Source: Anaerolineae bacterium
GTDB taxonomy: Bacteria; Chloroflexota; Anaerolineae; UBA1429
Direction of reading: 5' to 3'
Length of the DNA stretch: 11,686 nt
Assembly: GCA_007118555.1 (NCBI GenBank)
Contig: SKRJ01000109.1
Location: forward strand, 1 to 11,686
The notes beneath the pieces are model-generated. The model made no database searches. It had not been told where the DNA came from and saw only the letters and a list, made by a program, of their open reading frames with translations. Positions 7,527 through 11,686 of the stretch are shown here, in pieces (position 1 is the stretch's first letter; each line of letters starts with the position of its first letter). The position numbers were made by a program, and so were the translations under genes.

Positions 7527-8087
7527 TCATCGAATCACCCGCGCGACGATCAATACAATGGAAAGATAGAGCAGCAGCCCCTGCCCCAACAGGAACGGCT
7601 CTCCCAAAAAGTTCATGGGCAGGTACTCGATCATGGCCTCGGCCTGCACCGAAAGCTGCTCGGTTGAAAAGCCCATCCATTCGATGGCGTAATCCCACTT
7701 GTCCAGGTAATACCAGAGCGTACCGACGATCAGATAGCCGTTGAACAGCCCGATCAGCAGGCCCAGGATGTTTCCCAGCGGCCCGCCAGGCCCATAGCCG
7801 CCATAGCTCAAGGTCTCGCCCGCGTACGAGACAAAGGCAATGATCATCACGACGATCACAAAGAGCCAGGTCTGAAAGGCGCCGTGGTTCGCCGTCTCGA
7901 CGAGACCGTTGCCCATCGCCATGACCGTGTCGACGCCGCGGTCCAAAAAGGGCTCTAGCAGGTGCAGGACGAACAGCACAAACATCATCACCGCCGTCAC
8001 GCCCAGCTCCCGCAGGAAACCGCGGACCAGGCCGATGAGGCCGAATATCAGCACCAATACGCCAAAGAACAACTCGATGGGCGCCAA
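7527..8087 (-). CDS. CvpA-like multi-pass membrane protein, second of a tandem pair
   Basis: Function unknown. The 186 residues are mostly hydrophobic, with about five likely membrane segments (roughly 5-22, 28-46, 71-90, 105-126, 167-184). The first pair, joined by IFGLIGLVRGFLREL (14-28), resembles the CvpA family pattern of a short Arg-Gly-x-x-Arg-Glu turn between helices. LGLLIGLFNG (108-117) is the second shared motif. The upstream neighbour carries both motifs in the same order, so the two are probably paralogues; 10 of 15 residues are identical over the first motif. A Gly-rich loop (SYGGYGPGG, 94-102) precedes the fourth segment and is absent from its neighbour. The start is a TTG with AGGAGG four bases upstream, overlapping the neighbour's stop. 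The setting between murG and murC suggests an envelope role, which is inference only. CvpA family membership is not certain. Confidence 0.85.
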   Translation of the reverse strand: MAPIELFFGVLVLIFGLIGLVRGFLRELGVTAVMMFVLFVLHLLEPFLDRGVDTVMAMGNGLVETANHGAFQTWLFVIVVMIIAFVSYAGETLSYGGYGPGGPLGNILGLLIGLFNGYLIVGTLWYYLDKWDYAIEWMGFSTEQLSVQAEAMIEYLPMNFLGEPFLLGQGLLLYLSIVLIVARVIR

Positions 8088-8091
8088 GGCT

Positions 8092-8097
8092 CCTCCT
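8092..8097 (-). promoter_or_regulatory. Ribosome binding site supporting a TTG start
   Basis: AGGAGG on the minus strand ends four bases before the TTG at 8087 and begins with the last base of the TGA stop (8099-8097) of the preceding gene. No ATG or GTG lies in a plausible position in this frame before the first membrane segment. A rare TTG start coupled to the preceding stop is therefore the best reading. Confidence 0.6.
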
Positions 8098-8711
8098 CAC
8101 TCCTGCCGCCGCGCTCGCCCCGTCGCACTGTAGAGCCCAAAGGCGATCATGACAAAGACGAACAGGATGGCCATCTGCACCAGAAGCTCGGGCCTGACCA
8201 GGGCCTCCTGCACCTCGCCGGTGGGCACCTCGATCAGGGCCCGCGGCTCGGGAAAGATGATGGGCAGCAGGAAATAGGTGATGCCAAACCCATTGAACAG
8301 CCCCACAAAGAACCCCAACAAGCGGGATACCAGGCCAAACACGATGCCCCCAAAACGCTCTCCCACCAGATAGCCGACAACGACGATAAAGCCAAAGATC
8401 CCGGCCCGGAACCAGTCCTGGGCGCGGGGCGAGTCAATCAGATCGGACTGCACCCGGATCTCTTGCAGCGTGCCAGTATCCTGAGCGCTCAGCCCCCCCT
8501 CCCGCACGAACCGCAGCATGCGGTAGGAGCGGTTCACAGGCTCGGTCAACCCACTGCCAAAGACGGTCACCACGAGCATGGCCAGGGCGATGGCCGCAGA
8601 GAGATACAGCTCGCGGCGAACGCCACGAATCAGGCCCATGACCCCAAAGATCCCCAGAACAAGGGCGGTTGCCAGGTGCTGGTTCAGAACAAAGGTCACC
8701 ACATCACCCAT
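8097..8711 (-). CDS. CvpA-like multi-pass membrane protein, first of a tandem pair
   Basis: Function unknown. The 204 residues hold about five likely membrane segments (roughly 12-30, 34-52, 101-119, 128-151, 174-195) and a hydrophilic loop at about 54-100 that is longer than in the downstream paralogue. Shared motifs are IFGVMGLIRGVRREL (21-35) and LGFFVGLFNG (132-141). The C-terminal tail is basic (GRARRQE). The ATG at 8711 is chosen because AAGGA lies seven bases upstream and the hydrophobic region begins soon after. The in-frame start at 8792 would add 27 Arg/Trp-rich residues lying wholly inside murG. The gene overlaps the murG end by eight bases and is followed after nine bases by its paralogue. 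CvpA-type domains occur in envelope proteins such as mycobacterial MarP; that link is family knowledge, and any role in wall synthesis here is inference. Confidence 0.87.
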   Translation of the reverse strand: MGDVVTFVLNQHLATALVLGIFGVMGLIRGVRRELYLSAAIALAMLVVTVFGSGLTEPVNRSYRMLRFVREGGLSAQDTGTLQEIRVQSDLIDSPRAQDWFRAGIFGFIVVVGYLVGERFGGIVFGLVSRLLGFFVGLFNGFGITYFLLPIIFPEPRALIEVPTGEVQEALVRPELLVQMAILFVFVMIAFGLYSATGRARRQE

Positions 8712-9822
8712 GGCGCGTTCCTTTCGCCATTTCCACCAACAACTCTGCCAGGCGCGCCGCGCCATCGCCCGTAGAGAGACGCCGGGCCGCATCGGACATG
8801 CTCGCCAAACGTGGCGGATCGTCCAGCAGCGCCGTCACTGTCTCGGCGAAATCGTCGGCCAGAGCGGCATCGTCCAGCACCACGGCGGCGCCACGTTCGG
8901 CCAAGTAGTCGGCGTTCGGTTGCTGATGCTGCCCCGCGTGGGGATAGGGCACCAGCACCGAGGGCAGCCCAAGCACGGGGAACTCGCCCAATGTCGCAGC
9001 CCCTGCCCGTGCTACCACCAGATCGGCCGCCCCCAGCGCATCGGGCATCTCTTGGTGCAGATAGGCGGACAGGTGGTACTGCTCTCGCAAAGCCCCCGGA
9101 AGCTGATCTCGCCGCGCCTGGAGCATCTCGAAATCGGGCGTGCCACTGATGTGGATCACCTGCGCCAGGGCCAGCAGCCGCTCCAGATCACGGCTGACCG
9201 CCATGTTGATCGAGTGCGCGCCACTACTGCCCCCCAGCACCAGCAATACCGGGCGGCCGCCATCGAGGCCCAGCCTCTGCCGTGCCTCCTGCTTGGTTAC
9301 GTCAAACAAAGCCCGCCGCACGGGATATCCGGTCACCGTGACCTTGGCACCATTGAAATGTGCCGCCACCTGATCGACGGTCACCCCAACCCCATGGGCC
9401 AGGCGGGACTGCCAACGCACCGCCATGCCCGGCTCCATGTCGGGCAGGTAGATCAGCACCGGCACCCTCCGCAGCCAGGCCGCCACCACCAGAGGCGCCG
9501 TCACATAGCCGCCGGTGGCAAACACCGCCGACGCGCCAAACTCGCGCAGCAGGCGCAACCCCTGCCCCACGCCGGGGATCACACGGGCCATGCTCTGGCC
9601 CTTGCCCCACAGCCCCCGCCCGCGCAACGCGCCTGTGGCGATGGAAAAATAAGCCAGCCCGTGCCGCTCGATGATGTCCCTCTCCATACCCTCGCCTCGG
9701 CCCACCCAGGCGATGCCATCGGCCGCGATCCCATAGGCAGGGTCCGCCTGCAGCCGCTCGATCACCGCCAGGGCCGGATAGATATGCCCGCCGGTGCCGC
9801 CTCCGGTAAAGAGCACCTTCAT
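8704..9822 (-). CDS. murG: Lipid II synthase MurG (undecaprenyl-PP-MurNAc-pentapeptide GlcNAc transferase)
   Basis: MurG is a membrane-associated GT-B glycosyltransferase that transfers GlcNAc from UDP-GlcNAc to lipid I, giving lipid II. The 372 residues show GGGTGGHIYPALA (7-19), TGGYVTAP (103-110), VTGYPVR (163-169), LVLGGSSGAHSIN (194-206) and ARAGAATLGE (271-280). HAGQHQQPNADYL (295-307) matches the nucleotide-sugar binding end of the family. One motif is unusual: the family's HEQNxxxG reads YLPDMEPG (125-132), changing the His, Glu and Asn that E. coli has there. The ATG overlaps the ftsW stop as ATGA and has AGGGGG seven bases upstream. The frame stays open further upstream into ftsW, but the true N-terminus is clear from MKVLFTGGGTGG. 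Confidence 0.98.
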   Translation of the reverse strand: MKVLFTGGGTGGHIYPALAVIERLQADPAYGIAADGIAWVGRGEGMERDIIERHGLAYFSIATGALRGRGLWGKGQSMARVIPGVGQGLRLLREFGASAVFATGGYVTAPLVVAAWLRRVPVLIYLPDMEPGMAVRWQSRLAHGVGVTVDQVAAHFNGAKVTVTGYPVRRALFDVTKQEARQRLGLDGGRPVLLVLGGSSGAHSINMAVSRDLERLLALAQVIHISGTPDFEMLQARRDQLPGALREQYHLSAYLHQEMPDALGAADLVVARAGAATLGEFPVLGLPSVLVPYPHAGQHQQPNADYLAERGAAVVLDDAALADDFAETVTALLDDPPRLASMSDAARRLSTGDGAARLAELLVEMAKGTRHG

Positions 9823-10976
9823 CGCGTAGCCCCCTGTGGCCCTTTTGGGCCCGCCCGCGAGATGTTGAGCAGGATGCCCACCGACGCCAGGGTCGTGACC
9901 AGGGACGAACCGCCATAGCTGATAAAGGGCAGCACCGTGCCCGTCACCGGTGACGAGTTTGTCGCGACGGCGATGCTCAGGGTCGCCTGGAACACGACCC
10001 AGGAGACGATACCCACGGCCAGCAGCCGCCCGTACATGTCCGGCGCCCGCTTGGCGATCTCCAAGCCGCGCCACAGCCATAGCGCATAGAGGGCGATCAC
10101 GACGACCGCGCCCACAAAGCCAAACTCTTCGGCCAGGATCGAATAGATAAAGTCGGTGTGGGTAAAGCGGCCCAGATACATCTTTTGGCCGCTCTGGCCC
10201 AACCCCACGCCCAGGAACCCACCCGACGAGAGGGCCTGCAGCGCCTGGATCATCTGGTACCCCTTGTCCAGCGGGTCACTCATCGGCCCCTCGAGCCAGA
10301 TCCCCAACCGGTCGCTGCCATAGCCCAGGAACATGACTGCGATTACAGTGACCAGTGCGCCGGCAAGCAGCAGCAGGACAAAATGCTTCATATCGGCCCC
10401 GGCGACAAAAAAGACCGCGCATGCCGTCGCTACGAGCAGAATGGCGGTGGAGAGATCGGGCTGCAAACCGATCAGCCCCGCCATGATCCCCAAGAGCAAT
10501 GCAAAAGGCCACGTGCCCATGCTAAAGCTGCGCAACCGCTCGCGGTTGGCCTCGAGCCAGATGGCGATATAGACGATGGCGCCGACCTTGGCGAGCTCCG
10601 AGGGCTGTATGGCGCCATAAAGCACTACCTGCCCCCCCGCACCGCCCCGCACCATCTGCACCCACCGCCCCACAAGCGCCATGACGCCCAGCATCGCGAC
10701 GGTCACCACCAGGATCGGGATGGCAATTCGCTTGTAATGGCGATAGTCGATGGCCCAGCACACGAACAGCGCCATCAGGCCCAGCGCAACAAAGCGAAGC
10801 TGGCGCACCAGATAGTAGGTAGGCCCGGTGACGTCGGTCCATCCCATCATGGGCAGATGGTACGTGGCGCTATAGACCATGACGAGCCCGCAGAGCACCA
10901 GGGCCAGCGCTATGACCAGCACTCCCCAGTCGGTGCGCCCCAGGCGCCGCGTGAATCCTCGCATCATTGTCGTCAT
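9819..10976 (-). CDS. ftsW: Septal peptidoglycan polymerase FtsW (SEDS family)
   Basis: FtsW is the SEDS-family glycosyltransferase that polymerises lipid II at the division site together with a class B penicillin-binding protein. Its 385 residues form about ten membrane segments. SEDS motifs are IQPSELAK (123-130), LQPDLSTAIL (171-180), FTHTDFIYSILAEEFGFVGA (271-290) with the likely catalytic Asp275, and PVTGTVLPFISYGGSSL (343-359). FtsW is preferred over RodA because of the dcw setting between murD and murG; sequence alone separates them less firmly. The loop before QPSE holds a Gly-rich stretch, MVRGGAGGQVV (108-118), that appears about ten residues longer than in E. coli FtsW. The ATG has a modest AGGA ten bases upstream, only three bases after the murD stop. 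Confidence 0.96.
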   Translation of the reverse strand: MTTMMRGFTRRLGRTDWGVLVIALALVLCGLVMVYSATYHLPMMGWTDVTGPTYYLVRQLRFVALGLMALFVCWAIDYRHYKRIAIPILVVTVAMLGVMALVGRWVQMVRGGAGGQVVLYGAIQPSELAKVGAIVYIAIWLEANRERLRSFSMGTWPFALLLGIMAGLIGLQPDLSTAILLVATACAVFFVAGADMKHFVLLLLAGALVTVIAVMFLGYGSDRLGIWLEGPMSDPLDKGYQMIQALQALSSGGFLGVGLGQSGQKMYLGRFTHTDFIYSILAEEFGFVGAVVVIALYALWLWRGLEIAKRAPDMYGRLLAVGIVSWVVFQATLSIAVATNSSPVTGTVLPFISYGGSSLVTTLASVGILLNISRAGPKGPQGATR

Positions 10977-10979
10977 GGG

Positions 10980-11686
10980 TTACAGTTCCTGCACCAGTTG
11001 GCAAAAGGCGCGGCCTCGCGCCTCGAAATCGGGATAGGCATCAAAGCTGGTGCCCCCGGGCGAAAGCAGCACGACATCGCCGGCCTGGGCCACCTGCGCC
11101 GCCATCCGCACGGCGGCCTCCAGATCCTCGGCGTGATAGACCGGTGGCGACGGAGCGCCCTCCTCGGCCAGCACCCGCTCGATCAACGGTGCGCACTCGC
11201 CAAAGGCCACCACGCCCCGCGTCTTGCGCCTGACCCACGTGGCCCACTCCTCCCAGGGCAGGTGCTTGTCGCGCCCCCCGGCCAAGAGCACGAGCGGCTC
11301 CTCATAGGCCCGCAGCGCCGCCACGGCTCGCTCGGGGGTCGTAGCGATCGAGTCATTGACAAAGGTGATCTCCCTCCAGCGGCGCACCACCTCGAGCCGG
11401 TGCGGCACCCCGACAAACTGGGTGGCCGCCTGCCGTATCGCGTCCAGACGGACGCCTGCCAGGCTGGCGGCACAAGCCGCTGCCAACACGTTGGCCACAT
11501 TGTGCTCGCCCCGCAGCCGCATCTCGTCTCTGCCACAGATGCGTTGTTCGCGGCCCTCCATGCGCAGCCAGAGCTCGTCACCCCGCAGCATCGCGCCGCA
11601 CGTGACGGGCTCCACCAGGCTAAAGCGGGCCACATGGCCCCGGGCCCGCTCGCCGAGGGCGCGGGTCTGGGCATCGTCCTGGCTCA
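10980..11686 (-). CDS. murD: UDP-N-acetylmuramoyl-L-alanine--D-glutamate ligase MurD, C-terminal part (N-terminus beyond window edge)
   Basis: MurD adds D-glutamate to UDP-MurNAc-L-Ala. The last 234 residues are visible and the frame is open to the right edge, so the GTG at 11633 is internal. Reading from the edge, SQDDAQT matches the end of the ATPase-domain NxDD motif, and LRGEHNVANVLAAACA is the Mur-ligase LxGxHNxxN motif. The C-terminal domain follows with PHRLEVV, NDSIATTPE, LLAGGRDKHLPW and LLSPGGTSFDAYPDFEARG. Compared with E. coli MurD, the Thr321, Lys348, Ser415 and Phe422 equivalents are kept, but Lys319 of NDSKATN is Ile. ACAS is replaced by GGTS. It ends in TAA three bases before ftsW. 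It is the most upstream gene visible; mraY or murF/murE may lie further right, which cannot be seen here. Confidence 0.95.
   Translation of the reverse strand, partial: SQDDAQTRALGERARGHVARFSLVEPVTCGAMLRGDELWLRMEGREQRICGRDEMRLRGEHNVANVLAAACAASLAGVRLDAIRQAATQFVGVPHRLEVVRRWREITFVNDSIATTPERAVAALRAYEEPLVLLAGGRDKHLPWEEWATWVRRKTRGVVAFGECAPLIERVLAEEGAPSPPVYHAEDLEAAVRMAAQVAQAGDVVLLSPGGTSFDAYPDFEARGRAFCQLVQEL

Noticed and set aside
7510..7530. ATG at 7530 overlapping the stop of the second CvpA-like gene as ATGA
   Set aside because: It opens only a six-codon frame (MNGGRW) and is out of frame with murC. The murC start is the GTG at 7513.
6098..7744. Long plus-strand open frame (548 codons) opposite murC, and similar long plus-strand frames at 313-1146, 2013-3254, 4009-5232 and 8578-9918
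   Set aside because: Each lies antisense to a confidently identified gene. Their translations are rich in His, Gln, Arg and Gly with no recognisable motif. This is the usual mirror image of GC-rich codon bias.
8493..8499. Runs of seven C at 8493-8499 and near 10632 as phase-variation tracts
   Set aside because: Runs of this length are expected by chance in Gly-rich codons of GC-rich genes, and nothing suggests selection for switching.
8712..8792. 27-residue extension of the first CvpA-like protein up to 8792
   Set aside because: It lies wholly within the murG 3' end in another frame, is Arg/Trp-rich rather than membrane-like, and the ATG at 8711 has AAGGA at seven bases.
9823..10080. N-terminal extension of murG up to 10080
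   Set aside because: The family N-terminus MKVLFTGGGTGG begins at 9822. The extension lies in ftsW and has no MurG similarity.

Overview
This window is most of a division and cell wall (dcw) gene cluster from a GC-rich bacterium. All genes run right to left on the minus strand except the last part of queA, which enters from the left edge on the plus strand. In transcription order the cluster reads murD (5' end beyond the right edge), ftsW, murG, two related CvpA-like membrane proteins, murC, murB, ddl, ftsQ, ftsA, ftsZ and nrdR. Coding density is almost complete: the longest gap is the 44 bases between the convergent stops of queA and nrdR, and no stretch near 300 bases lacks a gene.

The murD-ftsW-murG-murC-murB-ddl-ftsQ-ftsA-ftsZ order resembles the proteobacterial dcw cluster, but lpxC, which commonly follows ftsZ in proteobacteria, is absent and nrdR stands in its place. 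FtsA is present, which argues against Actinobacteria and Cyanobacteria. MurG and MurD carry substitutions at positions usually invariant in the E. coli enzymes. Together with the high GC content, this makes Chloroflexota my best guess, held with moderate confidence. No rRNA or other lineage marker is present to settle it.

How the genes work together: MurC and MurD add L-Ala and D-Glu to UDP-MurNAc, MurB makes UDP-MurNAc, and Ddl makes D-Ala-D-Ala. MurG makes lipid II, and FtsW polymerises it at the septum. FtsQ, FtsA and FtsZ build the divisome, and NrdR represses ribonucleotide reductase genes. The genes are joined by ATGA overlaps (ftsW/murG, murC/murB), one longer overlap (murG and the first CvpA-like gene), a stop only two bases from the next start (murB/ddl), or gaps of 3 to 14 bases. 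Several ribosome binding sites overlap the preceding stop codon. This points to one long transcript with extensive translational coupling. I see no convincing promoter, so the main promoter is probably beyond the right edge.

The least explained part is the tandem pair of CvpA-like membrane proteins between murG and murC. They share two motifs and look like an ancient duplication. I found no mobile elements, CRISPR arrays, RNA genes or phage-like genes.
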